The notes below the pieces were generated by a model. The model saw only the letters and a list, made by a program, of their open reading frames with translations, was not told the origin of the DNA and made no database searches. The position numbers and the translations under genes are program-made. 64,000 nucleotides of DNA, taken from assembly GCA_038116745.1 (NCBI GenBank), contig JAYODW010000021.1:1-64000 (forward strand), in the 5' to 3' direction. Positions 1 through 8,579 of the stretch are shown here, piece by piece (within the stretch, counting starts at the first letter, position 1; every line of letters starts with the position of its first letter). Source of the DNA: JAYODW01 sp038116745 (lineage in GTDB: Bacteria; Pseudomonadota; Gammaproteobacteria; Ga0077536).

Positions 1-1
1 G

Positions 2-520
2 CTCCAGGTCGTGGGACCCAACGGTGCTGGGAAATCCACCTTGTTACGAGCCATTGCCGGACTGCACCTTCCGGAGAGTGGAACCATCGCATGGAACTCG
101 GAACACGGACCATGTGTCCCTCGCGAGCTGGTCTGTTATCTGGGACACGTCCCTGGCATCAGCAGCGAGCTTTCCGGGACGGAAAATCTGGAATTTGCGG
201 CCGCTATCAGTGGTCAGGGTGGTTCTGCCCGGGTTGCCGAGAGCTTGGACCGAGTGGACGCTACTAACTTTTCGCGCAGGCCAGTCCGCGGCCTGTCCGC
301 GGGCCAGCGCCAGCGCCTCGCACTCGCCCGGGTTTTGCTACTCGGCCGGCCACTGTGGCTGCTGGATGAACCGTTTACTTCGCTCGACTCTGCCGCCAGA
401 GAACTAACCGAAGTCCTCCTGGAAGAGCATCTCGGCAGCGGAGGGATCATCGTCATGGCGACCCATCAGCGCATGGCACTCCGCATAGCGCCACGCGAAA
501 TATCGCTTGCGTCCCGCTGA
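2..520 (+). CDS. ccmA: Heme exporter ATPase CcmA (5' truncated by window edge)
   Basis: ATP-binding subunit of the CcmAB(CD) complex that drives release of holo-CcmE during cytochrome c maturation; it acts on the cytoplasmic face of the inner membrane. The open frame runs in from the window start. Visible motifs are Walker A GPNGAGKST, the ABC signature LSAGQRQRLALAR and Walker B LWLLDEPFTSLD, followed by the switch histidine in MATHQ. Only the N-terminal strand (roughly 30-35 residues) should lie outside the window. The GTG at 11 falls inside Walker A and is not the start. ccmB follows after 3 bases, so this is the first visible gene of a nine-gene ccm operon. Confidence 0.96.
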   Translation, partial: LQVVGPNGAGKSTLLRAIAGLHLPESGTIAWNSEHGPCVPRELVCYLGHVPGISSELSGTENLEFAAAISGQGGSARVAESLDRVDATNFSRRPVRGLSAGQRQRLALARVLLLGRPLWLLDEPFTSLDSAARELTEVLLEEHLGSGGIIVMATHQRMALRIAPREISLASR

Positions 521-523
521 AAC

Positions 524-1198
524 ATGGCCGCACCCAGACTGCTGCAGATCCTAATGCGCCGAGAGCTGCGCAGGGTCTGGCGCAATCAGAGCGAAGCGGT
601 TCAGCCGTTCATATTCTTCTCTCTGACGGTGCTGCTCTTTCCGTTCGCAATTGGCAGCGACTCAGCCCTGCTCGGTGCGGCCGCTCCCGGCATTCTCTGG
701 GTTGCCGTCCTGCTTTCGCTGAGCCTTTCGCTGGACCCGCTATTCCGCAGTGACCAGCTGGATGGCTCGCTAGATTTCCTCATCGTGAGCGGGATATCAC
801 TACCAGTTCTTGCCCTGATTAAAGCGCTCTCTCACTGGTTGATGCACGGGCTACCGCTGGTTCTGCTGACCGCACCCTGTGGTTTTGCTTTGAGTCTCGA
901 ACATGAAACACTCCGCGCACTGTTGCTGAGCCTGATCCCCGGTAGCGCCTACATGAGCCTTATTGGAACAGCGGTAACCGCGCTCACCACCGGATTACGC
1001 AACAGCGGGATGCTGCTGGTGCTTCTCATACTGCCGTTGTACATTCCCGTGCTGATTTTTGGGAGCGCAGCGGCCGCCAACGCGGCTCTCGGTCTGCCGG
1101 TTGCGGGAGAGTTGTACTTCATTACGGGGATGTTTGTTCTAGCGTTGACCCTCGCGCCCTGGGCAACGGCGGCGGCAATCAAGGTCCGGCTGAACTGA
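524..1198 (+). CDS. ccmB: Heme exporter permease CcmB
   Basis: Integral membrane partner of CcmA in cytochrome c maturation. The 224-residue product has the usual family length and about six hydrophobic segments. It opens with the charged N-terminus typical of the family (LMRRELRRVWRNQSE) ahead of the first membrane helix. It lies between ccmA and ccmC, and its TGA overlaps the ccmC ATG by one base, which points to translational coupling. Family identity is clear; its substrate is still debated in the literature, because CcmAB powers CcmE release rather than simple heme transport. Confidence 0.96.
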   Translation: MAAPRLLQILMRRELRRVWRNQSEAVQPFIFFSLTVLLFPFAIGSDSALLGAAAPGILWVAVLLSLSLSLDPLFRSDQLDGSLDFLIVSGISLPVLALIKALSHWLMHGLPLVLLTAPCGFALSLEHETLRALLLSLIPGSAYMSLIGTAVTALTTGLRNSGMLLVLLILPLYIPVLIFGSAAAANAALGLPVAGELYFITGMFVLALTLAPWATAAAIKVRLN

Positions 1199-1953
1199 TG
1201 ATGCGCCTCATCCACCGTTACGCGTCTCTTATGCACTTTTACCGACTGAGCTGCCAGCTTCAGCCCTGGCTCTATGCGTTGAGCGCAGGCTTGCTGGCGG
1301 CAGGTGCCGTACTCGGCTTGTTTTACGCCCCTGCCGATTACCAGCAGGGCGACAGCTTCCGCATCATGTACGTTCACGTCCCGAGCGCCTGGATGTCGCT
1401 GTTTGTTTACATGTGCATGGCAGCAGCGGCGGCTTCTGCGCTCATCTGGCGGGTCAAAATCGCCGAGATCCTGCTCCGCAGCAGCGCACCACTGGGAGCT
1501 TCTTTCACGTTTCTGGCGCTGGTTACCGGCTCTATCTGGGGCAAGCCCATGTGGGGCACCTGGTGGGTATGGGATGCACGGCTCACCTCCGAGCTGGTGC
1601 TGCTTTTCATCTACCTCGGCATCATGGCGCTGGACAGCGCGATCGACGATCGCCGGGCGGGCGCACGCGCGGTCGCTGTAATGACTCTGATCGGGGTAAT
1701 CAATATCCCCATCGTGCATTTTTCCGTTGAATGGTGGAGCACGCTGCACCAGGGACCCACAGTCTCGAAACTGGACAAACCGTCTATCCACACGGACATG
1801 CTGATCCCTTTACTGTTAATGGTGGTTGGGTTCAGCGCGTACTACTTTGCGGTTTTAATGACACGGATGCGCGCAGAGATCCTGGTCTATGACGCCCGCG
1901 CGAACTGGGTGAGAACCACACTGTCTCCCGAGGCAACACTTGGGCATGACTGA
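1198..1953 (+). CDS. ccmC: Heme lyase CcmC (heme transfer to CcmE)
   Basis: Inner-membrane protein that presents heme to the chaperone CcmE. The 251-residue protein has six predicted membrane helices and the tryptophan-rich WWD signature (WGTWWVWDARLTSE, about residues 119-132). It also has conserved histidines on both sides: VHVPSAWMS before the WWD domain and VHFSVEWWSTLHQ after it. Its start overlaps the ccmB stop and its end overlaps ccmD, so the whole set is tightly packed. No unusual features. Confidence 0.97.
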   Translation: MMRLIHRYASLMHFYRLSCQLQPWLYALSAGLLAAGAVLGLFYAPADYQQGDSFRIMYVHVPSAWMSLFVYMCMAAAAASALIWRVKIAEILLRSSAPLGASFTFLALVTGSIWGKPMWGTWWVWDARLTSELVLLFIYLGIMALDSAIDDRRAGARAVAVMTLIGVINIPIVHFSVEWWSTLHQGPTVSKLDKPSIHTDMLIPLLLMVVGFSAYYFAVLMTRMRAEILVYDARANWVRTTLSPEATLGHD

Positions 1954-2107
1954 AGTAACGTTTTCCATGGGTGGCTACGGGGCGTATGTGTGGTCATGCT
2001 TCGGGCTGACCGCGATTGTGCTGGTTGGAAATCTTGTCGCAGCGCATCGTCAAGAACGCCGTCAGCGCGCCCTTGTCGCAGACCCGGACTCGGAGCATGC
2101 AGGATGA
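1946..2107 (+). CDS. ccmD: Heme exporter protein CcmD (small membrane protein)
   Basis: A 53-codon gene that starts with ATG inside the 3' end of ccmC and ends with a TGA overlapping the ccmE ATG (ATGA). The product has a short N-terminus with GGYGAYVW, one hydrophobic helix (about residues 16-33) and then a basic tail HRQERRQR. That is the standard CcmD layout: one transmembrane segment, a charged C-terminal tail, about 50-70 residues. CcmD associates with CcmABC and is needed for release of heme-loaded CcmE. The call rests on position between ccmC and ccmE plus topology. Confidence 0.93.
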   Translation: MTEVTFSMGGYGAYVWSCFGLTAIVLVGNLVAAHRQERRQRALVADPDSEHAG

Positions 2108-2547
2108 CGCCACGCCGTAAACGGATCCTGGTCGTCTGCCTGAGTGTTGCCGGCCTTGGGATCGCCGCTGCGCTCATACTCACGGCATTCGAAAAAAACC
2201 TGATGTACTTCTACAGCCCAACCGAAGTAGCTGCAGGAGAGGCGCCGGATAACCGGCCTTTCCGGCTTGGCGGTATGGTCAAAGACGGCTCAGTGCTCAG
2301 AACGCAAGGGGGGCTCGGAGTCTGGTTCACCGTTACCGACTTTAACCAGGAGCAGGTGATCTACTTCGAGGGCATTCTCCCCGACCTCTTTCGCGAGGGT
2401 CAGGGCATCGTCGCTCAAGGTCAGTTCAACCAGACCGGCGTTTTCGTGGCCAGTGAAGTGCTGGCCAAGCATGACGAAAACTACATGCCTCCGGAGGTAG
2501 CGGACGCGGTGAAAGCCGGCAAAGCCGCACGCCAAGGCTCGCTGTGA
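2104..2547 (+). CDS. ccmE: Periplasmic heme chaperone CcmE
   Basis: Membrane-anchored heme chaperone that binds heme covalently and hands it to CcmF. The ATG at 2104 overlaps the ccmD stop and gives a 147-residue protein, normal for the family; a longer open frame upstream would swallow ccmD and is rejected. It has a basic N-terminus, one membrane anchor (residues 8-28), then an OB-fold domain. The heme-binding histidine is in KHDENYMPPEV: His123, with Tyr127 as the usual axial ligand, matching E. coli His130/Tyr134. The GTGA overlap with ccmF suggests coupled translation. Confidence 0.97.
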   Translation: MTPRRKRILVVCLSVAGLGIAAALILTAFEKNLMYFYSPTEVAAGEAPDNRPFRLGGMVKDGSVLRTQGGLGVWFTVTDFNQEQVIYFEGILPDLFREGQGIVAQGQFNQTGVFVASEVLAKHDENYMPPEVADAVKAGKAARQGSL

Positions 2548-4526
2548 TCCCTGAACTGGGACATTTCGCCCTGACGCTCGCACTGATGGCTGCGCTCCTG
2601 CAGAGCACCTTGCCACTGGTCGGCGCGCACAAGGGGTACAGATCCTGGATGGCCCTCGCGGTAGGCGCATCCAGGGCCCAATGTCTCTGCGTGGTGGTCG
2701 CGTTTCTGGGGCTTGCGTGGTCATTCGCGGTGAACGATTTTACGGTTGACTACGTCTCCCGGAACTCCAACTCAGCTCTGCCGCTGGCGTATCGGCTGTC
2801 CGCTGTATGGGGCGCGCACGAAGGCTCGTTGCTACTGTGGATCCTGATCCTGAATTTGTGGGCGGCCGCAGTCAGCCTGCGCACCGGAAGCCTGCCGCTT
2901 CCGGTGCGCGCTCGAGTACTGGCCGTCATGGGCTGGATCAGCGTCGGTTTCCTGCTGTTTCTTCTGCTGACCTCGAATCCCTTCGAGCGGCTGGTGCCTG
3001 GTCCGACGGATGGCCAGGATCTGAACCCCTTGCTGCAGGACCCCGGACTGATCATTCATCCTCCCGTGCTGTATACAGGCTATGTGGGCTTCTCGGTGGC
3101 ATTCGCATTCGCAGTTGCCGGGCTGCTCGGAGGACACCTCAACAGCGCGTGGGCTCGCTGGGCGCGTCCGTGGACGCTGATGGCCTGGTCTTTTCTGACG
3201 CTTGGGATCGGGCTGGGCAGCTGGTGGGCGTATTACGAATTAGGGTGGGGCGGATGGTGGTTCTGGGATCCGGTGGAAAACGCATCCTTCATGCCCTGGC
3301 TTCTGGGTACAGCTCTGGTTCACTCCCTGGCGGCGACTGAGAAACGGGAAGTTTTCAAAAACTGGACAGTGCTCCTTGCGATCGGGGCATTCGGACTGAG
3401 CCTGCTTGGCACATTCCTCGTGCGTTCCGGGGTACTGACCTCTGTGCACGCTTTCGCGAGCGACCCTGCTCGCGGGGTATTCATCCTGATTTTCCTGGCC
3501 GTGATCATAGGCGGCGCACTCGTCCTGTTCGCCTGGCGCGGTCCGCGAGTGTTGGAAAGCCAGAGCTTTGACTTACATTCGCGTGAAACCTTCCTGCTGA
3601 CCAACAGCGCACTGCTGGCCGTCGCGACCGGCACAGTGCTCCTCGGGACTCTCTATCCACTTGCGCTGGACGCACTCTCTCTCGGCAAGATCTCGGTCGG
3701 CCCACCCTACTTCAATGCGGTATTCGTCCCGATCATGGCACCGGTCCTGCTTTTGCTCGGCTGGGGACAGATCGCACACTGGAACCGCGACACCGCTCAG
3801 AGAATTGCGCAAGTCTTGTGGCCCGCAGGTGTTGCTGCCTTGTCGCTTTGCGTCTGCGTCTGGCTGATGCTGGAGGGGCCCCATCGCCTAAAAGCAGCGC
3901 TGGGCGTGCTGCTTGGACTCTGGGTTACCGCGGCCACGCTCGCAGCCCTTTACGACCGGTGCAGACGCTATCAACAGCCCTGGCGTGCCTTAGTAGCTCT
4001 GCCGCCGGCGTTCAAGGGGCAGTGCCTTGCACACATGGGTTTCGCCGTAACCGTAATCGGGATCGCGCTTGTCAGCATGTTGAGCAGCGAGTCCCACGTG
4101 CGGCTCGCCCCGGGGGAGTCGCTCAGCGTTGGTCAATACGAATTCCGTTTTGAACGCACCCGCGACGTCACGGGGCCGAACTATACCGGGACCGCTGCAG
4201 AGTTCGCGGTGCTTTTACATGGCACGCAGATTGCCGCTTTACATCCTGAGAAGCGCAACTATCTGACACGGCAGCAGTCCATGACGGAGGCCGGGATCGA
4301 TGCCGGGTTCACCCGGGATCTGTATGTCGCGCTCGGCGAACCACTCGATGGTGGCGCGTGGAGTGTCCGGGTCAACATCAAGCCTTTCGTCCGCTGGCTC
4401 TGGTTGGGCGCGTTGATGATGGCTGCAGGCGCGGCGATAGCCGGCTGCGACCCCCGATTCAGAGCTCGTAAACGCCGCATCGTGGGATCGTCCGGAGCTG
4501 ACCAAACCGCCCACAGGCCGGCCTGA
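2544..4526 (+). CDS. ccmF: Cytochrome c heme lyase subunit CcmF
   Basis: Large inner-membrane subunit of the CcmFH synthetase that attaches heme to apocytochrome c. The 660 residues with many membrane helices are the family norm. The WWD heme-handling domain is visible as WGGWWFWDPVENASFMPWL at about residues 232-250, and histidines flank it. It starts at a GTG that overlaps the ccmE stop codon. ccmG follows after 9 bases. The C-terminal periplasmic region (about residues 515-630) precedes a last helix and a basic cytoplasmic tail. Confidence 0.97.
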   Translation: MIPELGHFALTLALMAALLQSTLPLVGAHKGYRSWMALAVGASRAQCLCVVVAFLGLAWSFAVNDFTVDYVSRNSNSALPLAYRLSAVWGAHEGSLLLWILILNLWAAAVSLRTGSLPLPVRARVLAVMGWISVGFLLFLLLTSNPFERLVPGPTDGQDLNPLLQDPGLIIHPPVLYTGYVGFSVAFAFAVAGLLGGHLNSAWARWARPWTLMAWSFLTLGIGLGSWWAYYELGWGGWWFWDPVENASFMPWLLGTALVHSLAATEKREVFKNWTVLLAIGAFGLSLLGTFLVRSGVLTSVHAFASDPARGVFILIFLAVIIGGALVLFAWRGPRVLESQSFDLHSRETFLLTNSALLAVATGTVLLGTLYPLALDALSLGKISVGPPYFNAVFVPIMAPVLLLLGWGQIAHWNRDTAQRIAQVLWPAGVAALSLCVCVWLMLEGPHRLKAALGVLLGLWVTAATLAALYDRCRRYQQPWRALVALPPAFKGQCLAHMGFAVTVIGIALVSMLSSESHVRLAPGESLSVGQYEFRFERTRDVTGPNYTGTAAEFAVLLHGTQIAALHPEKRNYLTRQQSMTEAGIDAGFTRDLYVALGEPLDGGAWSVRVNIKPFVRWLWLGALMMAAGAAIAGCDPRFRARKRRIVGSSGADQTAHRPA

Positions 4527-4535
4527 TCGCGTCAC

Positions 4536-5054
4536 GTGGTTCGCTGGATAGTCACCCTGGGCCTTTTCGCCGGGCTCTTGTTGCTACTGGCAGTCGGTCT
4601 GCAGCGCGATCCGAGAGAAGTTCCGTCTCCCCTGATCGGCAAAGCGCTTCCTTCATTCAACCTTGAGTTTCTGCAATCGCCAGGGACTTCGACCGAGACT
4701 GCAGGATTCGATGAACCATACCTGCTGAACGTCTGGGCCTCCTGGTGCGTCGCCTGCCGCGACGAACACCCTGTGCTGCTGGAGCTGGCCAGAAAGGGAG
4801 TTCCAGTCATTGGCCTGAATTACAAAGATTCTCGCAGCAACGGTCTGCACTGGCTGGAAAAACGAGGCGATCCCTATCGGTACACATTGTTCGATCCCGA
4901 CGGCGTTTTCGGCCTGGACCTTGGTGTTTACGGCGTCCCGGAAACTTTTGTCGTCGGAGCCGATGGTGTCATTCTGCATAAGCACATCGGCCCGCTGACG
5001 CACCGGGAATATGCTGCTCGGATAGAACCTTTTCTACGGAAACCAGCCCCATGA
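4536..5054 (+). CDS. ccmG: Thiol:disulfide interchange protein CcmG/DsbE
   Basis: Membrane-tethered periplasmic thioredoxin that keeps apocytochrome CXXCH cysteines (or CcmH) reduced. The 172 residues begin at GTG with an N-terminal anchor (residues 4-22), followed by a thioredoxin fold. The active site is WASWCVAC (Cys71 and Cys74), and the cis-proline loop is in GVPETF. The VAC dipeptide between and around the cysteines differs slightly from the common WCxPC form of this family, since the proline is replaced by alanine. The frame overlaps ccmH by four bases. Confidence 0.96.
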   Translation: MVRWIVTLGLFAGLLLLLAVGLQRDPREVPSPLIGKALPSFNLEFLQSPGTSTETAGFDEPYLLNVWASWCVACRDEHPVLLELARKGVPVIGLNYKDSRSNGLHWLEKRGDPYRYTLFDPDGVFGLDLGVYGVPETFVVGADGVILHKHIGPLTHREYAARIEPFLRKPAP

Positions 5055-5497
5055 GAACCACCGGTTTCGCGTGTCTGCTTATGCTCGTCGCACTCTTTAC
5101 GGTGCGGGCGGCAGACCAGCCGCTTTCGTTTGCGGACACGGTCCTGCAATCGCGCTTTGAAGCCTTGCTGTCCGAATTGCGCTGCCTGGTCTGCCAGAAT
5201 CAGACTTTGGCCGATTCTCATGCGGAACTCGCGCAGGATCTGCGTCACGAAGTGTTCAGACTCTTGTCGGAGGGCGCCTCGGACGAGGACATCCATGCTT
5301 TCATGGTTGCTCGGTATGGTGATTTCGTTCTCTACAATCCGCCCGTCAAAAAAACAACCGCCGCTCTCTGGGTCGGTCCTGGTGCCCTCCTGCTGTGCGC
5401 ATTAATCCTGGTTTATCGCCGCGTCTCCCGTTCGCAACAGCACCAGGCAGTGCCAGGTCGGCCGGCAATGCCCGAGGCCGAATCCGATGCGAGCTGA
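5051..5497 (+). CDS. ccmH: Cytochrome c maturation thioredox protein CcmH (short form)
   Basis: Periplasmic, membrane-anchored thiol protein that works with CcmG and CcmF on apocytochrome c. The 148-residue protein has a cleavable signal peptide (VRA/AD boundary near residue 20), the conserved LRCLVCQN motif (Cys45, Cys48), a three-helix bundle and one C-terminal membrane segment (about residues 106-124). It is the short CcmH (CcmL-like) version; the TPR half that is fused in E. coli CcmH is here a separate gene, ccmI, immediately downstream. Confidence 0.96.
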   Translation: MRTTGFACLLMLVALFTVRAADQPLSFADTVLQSRFEALLSELRCLVCQNQTLADSHAELAQDLRHEVFRLLSEGASDEDIHAFMVARYGDFVLYNPPVKKTTAALWVGPGALLLCALILVYRRVSRSQQHQAVPGRPAMPEAESDAS

Positions 5498-5515
5498 CGA
5501 ACAGCTTCTTGTTCT

Positions 5516-6700
5516 GTGATGTTCTGGAGCCTTCTCATAGGCGTGAGCCTGCTCACGACTGCCGTGTTGTTCGCATCAATGCGTTCGCGCTCGGCAGGGG
5601 ATTCCACGTCCGAACATGACGGGGAAAGGCGACTCGAAGAGCTGGAAGAAGACCTTGTGACCGGCCAGGTGGGCAGTCCCGCCGCTGAATTACTGCGTCA
5701 TGAGATAGAACACGCACCGACTATCAAAGTCCCCACTCCGGCGCCCGGGGCAGTCAGGGAACGGCGTGGTCTGCTGCAGCTGCTTATCTTGGCAGGCCTG
5801 CTCTTGGCGTTTCCCCTGTACCTGTACCTGGGCAGAGCTGACATAGGGCTCTACTACAGCCAAAATCGAACAGCTGACCTCAATGCGCCTGAACAGGCGG
5901 TCAATTTCCTCATTGAAAAAGTGCGGGAGCGTGCGGCAAGCGCGCCAGAGGACACCGAGGCGTGGGAAATGCTGGCCCGCTCTGAGCTGAAACTGCAGCA
6001 CTTTACGGCTGCTCGGGAAGCGGCAGAACATCTTTACGCACTCAGGCCGGAGGACCCTGCAAGCGTGCTCCTTCTGGTAGACGCCTTGACCATGGAGAAC
6101 CAGGGTCAGATAGGACCGCGCGCGCAGGCGCTGATTGTGCAACTCCTGCAGCTCGCGCCGGACCACCCAACGGCGTTGGTCCTTCTCGGAATCGTCCGGG
6201 CCCAGCACGGCGAACGCAACGAAGCCCTCGGTCTGTGGAGAAAAGCCCGCAATCAGCTCCCGCCTGGCGCACCAGTGGCCCAGGAACTGGACAGCATGAT
6301 TGCATCGACCGAGGCCGCCCTCGGTCAGGAAACAACGCCATTGGCGCGCTTGGAGGTGTCGGTGACCATCGAAGAGAGCCTACGGCCGTCAGTGCAGGAG
6401 AACGCGACGCTGTTCGTCGCCTTACGCAACAACGACCCGGCATCGCCCCGAGCACCGCTTGCTGTCGCGCGAATACAACCCGCTCTCTTTCCTGTCGTGG
6501 TCACCCTGGATGAGAGTATGTCCGTCCTGCCTGGTATCCGATGGCAGGACATCGAAAATACTCACCTCGTTGCCAGAGTCACCACGAGCGGGAACCCACT
6601 TCCCCAGCCAGGGGATCTGGAAGGTCGCAGTACGCCATTCAACCCGACCGAGAAAGTCCGCCACACGATCCTGATCGATAAACGCCTACCGCAACCTTGA
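5516..6700 (+). CDS. ccmI: Cytochrome c maturation TPR protein CcmI
   Basis: Apocytochrome c chaperone of the Ccm system. The 394-residue protein starts with a membrane helix (residues 2-20), then a cytoplasmic coiled region with leucine and acidic residues, then a second membrane helix near residues 83-102. A TPR region follows (about residues 120-270, with AWEMLARSELKL and HPTALVLLGIVRAQ). The C-terminal periplasmic domain resembles CycH/CcmI C-domains (VSVTIEESL, VFVALR-type strands). A GTG-ATG pair gives two possible starts three bases apart. It is the last gene of the operon; about 290 bases without a gene follow. Confidence 0.93.
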   Translation: MMFWSLLIGVSLLTTAVLFASMRSRSAGDSTSEHDGERRLEELEEDLVTGQVGSPAAELLRHEIEHAPTIKVPTPAPGAVRERRGLLQLLILAGLLLAFPLYLYLGRADIGLYYSQNRTADLNAPEQAVNFLIEKVRERAASAPEDTEAWEMLARSELKLQHFTAAREAAEHLYALRPEDPASVLLLVDALTMENQGQIGPRAQALIVQLLQLAPDHPTALVLLGIVRAQHGERNEALGLWRKARNQLPPGAPVAQELDSMIASTEAALGQETTPLARLEVSVTIEESLRPSVQENATLFVALRNNDPASPRAPLAVARIQPALFPVVVTLDESMSVLPGIRWQDIENTHLVARVTTSGNPLPQPGDLEGRSTPFNPTEKVRHTILIDKRLPQP

Positions 6701-6854
6701 TGCAGCGGTTCGGGCCGCCGCCAACATCCTCGGCTATCCGAACGGACCGAGTTTCCAACCATCCGCTGTCAGCTCTCCACGGATTTTTTTGAACCGGCCA
6801 GAGCCGAAAAGGAACACACGTTACGGATCCCCCAGAGTTTCCCATTGAGGGGTC

Positions 6855-7003
6855 TTGGTTAACCAATACAGGTGAGATACCTTAGTCAGTTGATGGAAAG
6901 CAGCGCTGCTTTAGTCCATCTTGTTAATTAGAAATCCACACGCTAGTGGACTTTAAAAGTTCCACCGAATTTATTCGGAAAGGCAGGGGAAAATATGCAT
7001 ATT
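6855..7003. promoter_or_regulatory. Leader region with four perfect palindromes before the DUF1329 gene
   Basis: The 294-base gap after ccmI is more AT-rich than its surroundings and holds four perfect inverted repeats. They are a 12-mer TTGGTTAACCAA (6855-6866), a 16-mer AAAGCAGCGCTGCTTT (6897-6912), CCGAAT-tt-ATTCGG (6965-6978), and the 12-mer AATATGCATATT (6992-7003) over the start codon. A shorter AGTCCA...TGGACT pair spans 6913-6952. The purine-rich RBS AGGCAGGGGA ends 4 bases before the ATG. The sequence shows the repeats; that they are operators or mRNA structures is inference. Confidence 0.45.
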
Positions 7004-8434
7004 CGAAAATACGACTTTGACTACAGTCGTCGCGTCTTCATGGAGAAGGTCGCGGCGGGCTCTGGCACCGCGGGCGTTCTCGGCGCACTGTGGCCAATCA
7101 TGGCGCAGACGGGCGACACCTATAAGGCGTACCCGGAAGAGCTGACCGACATCGAGGCCTACACAAAAGGCAAAGTTAAAGTCGGCGACGTAATCGACAA
7201 AGACAACGTAGAGCTGGTGCAGGATCTGATTGATCCCATGCTCTACCAGGAAATTACTCAGGACGGTCGGAAATTCTTCATCCTGCCAACGCAGACGAAG
7301 ATCGAGGAGCAGTTCCCGCCTTTCTACCTTGACGCCACGCTGAAAAACTGGGGACAGGCTGAGTTTGGCGCTGACGGCAACGTGTGGACGAAAGACGGCA
7401 AGCCCTGGATTGGCGGTCATCCGTTCCCCAATGCAACGACCGGCGAGGAGGTCATCGCCAACGTAACCCTGGCATGGGGACGTCACGACGCTGACATTTA
7501 CGCGATCCCGACCTACGCCTTGGATACCGAAGGTGAAGTTCAGTACGAATACCACTTCGTCTGGGCCCAGCAACAGACCATCGGTCTGGTGCACCCGGAC
7601 AACATGGCGACCGGACCCTACCTGCCCGGCAAAGAGCACATGCTGCGTTATCAGTCGGTCTGGTTCACTGCGCCCAACGATATCAAGGGCACAGCGTTCA
7701 TGAACGAGTGGTACTACGACCAGACGAAGTTCCCAGAGCTGTACGGTTACCTGCCCGCATTTAAGCGCGTGCGTCGATTCCCGACCAACCAGCGCTTCGA
7801 GCCGCTCGTCGCAGGTATCAACCTGTTCCTTTCAGATGCATGGGCCGCTGGCGACCCGATGCTGACCTGGGGTAACTGGAAGATCATTCACCGCGGCCCG
7901 TACCTGGGCGCTATGCATCACAACTGGCGCCCGGATCAGGAGAACTGGACGCATCCCGTGCACGCTGGCCCCGCTGGAAAATCCTATTACTACGTAGGTA
8001 AGTCTTTGCTGCCCGACGTGATTGTCCTTGAGGGCGAACCCACCGGATTCCCGCGCGCACCTCTGAGCAAGCGCCGCGTCTACTTCGACGCGCGTAACCT
8101 CATGTACCCGCAGGCTATCTCCTACGACCGCCGCGGCGAAATCTGGAAGTCTTTCGAGCCTGGCTTCGCGTACTACGATACTGCGCACAACCAGTCGAAT
8201 TACCCCGGTATGCCCGATTACGGCACCCACGTCACCAAGGCGTCCGACGGTCGTTCGGAGTGGAGCTGGAACTGGGTGATTTCCAACGACATTCAGTCCA
8301 AGCGTATTACCCGCTTCTGCCAGTCCGAAACCTGTCAAGGTGGCTGGAAGTCCGGCTACGACAATCAGGGGTCTGCGCAGGACTTCATCGACAAATATAT
8401 GACCCAATCGGCTATGTGCCGTCTCGGAACCTGA
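6995..8434 (+). CDS. Tat-exported DUF1329 family protein
   Basis: The 479-residue protein begins with a twin-arginine signal (SRRVFMEK, Arg12-Arg13, then a hydrophobic stretch ending near WPIMAQ), so it is probably folded before export to the periplasm. The remainder resembles the DUF1329 family, related to outer-membrane lipoprotein-sorting folds. The clearest match is near residues 358-385, with RRVYFDARNLMYPQ followed by YDRRGEIWK. DUF1329 proteins are periplasmic or outer-membrane associated and often lie near RND or lipid-related genes, but no biochemical role is established. It stands alone here with its own leader and terminator. Confidence 0.8.
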   Translation: MHIRKYDFDYSRRVFMEKVAAGSGTAGVLGALWPIMAQTGDTYKAYPEELTDIEAYTKGKVKVGDVIDKDNVELVQDLIDPMLYQEITQDGRKFFILPTQTKIEEQFPPFYLDATLKNWGQAEFGADGNVWTKDGKPWIGGHPFPNATTGEEVIANVTLAWGRHDADIYAIPTYALDTEGEVQYEYHFVWAQQQTIGLVHPDNMATGPYLPGKEHMLRYQSVWFTAPNDIKGTAFMNEWYYDQTKFPELYGYLPAFKRVRRFPTNQRFEPLVAGINLFLSDAWAAGDPMLTWGNWKIIHRGPYLGAMHHNWRPDQENWTHPVHAGPAGKSYYYVGKSLLPDVIVLEGEPTGFPRAPLSKRRVYFDARNLMYPQAISYDRRGEIWKSFEPGFAYYDTAHNQSNYPGMPDYGTHVTKASDGRSEWSWNWVISNDIQSKRITRFCQSETCQGGWKSGYDNQGSAQDFIDKYMTQSAMCRLGT

Positions 8435-8462
8435 TCACTTTCAGGATCCGGAACTCGACCGT

Positions 8463-8492
8463 GAGGCAGCCGCTGCCTCGCGGTTTTTTTTT
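8463..8492 (+). terminator. Intrinsic terminator after the DUF1329 gene
   Basis: A 7-bp GC-rich stem (GAGGCAG / CTGCCTC, 3-base loop) at 8463-8479 is followed after GCGG by nine consecutive T residues. It lies 28 bases after the stop codon. A second T-run (about 8542-8549) occurs before the halogenase gene without an obvious stem. Confidence 0.88.
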
Positions 8493-8579
8493 GCCCGGAC
8501 CAGCCCAGCACCTTAGGGTGATTGGCGGAGAGCAGGGCCGTTTTTTTTATAGTTTTCCGAGATTGAAACAGGCCTCACT

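Noticed and set aside
949..1791. Long minus-strand open frame opposite ccmB/ccmC
   Set aside because: It is antisense to two well-supported ccm genes and has the composition of a shadow frame in GC-rich DNA.
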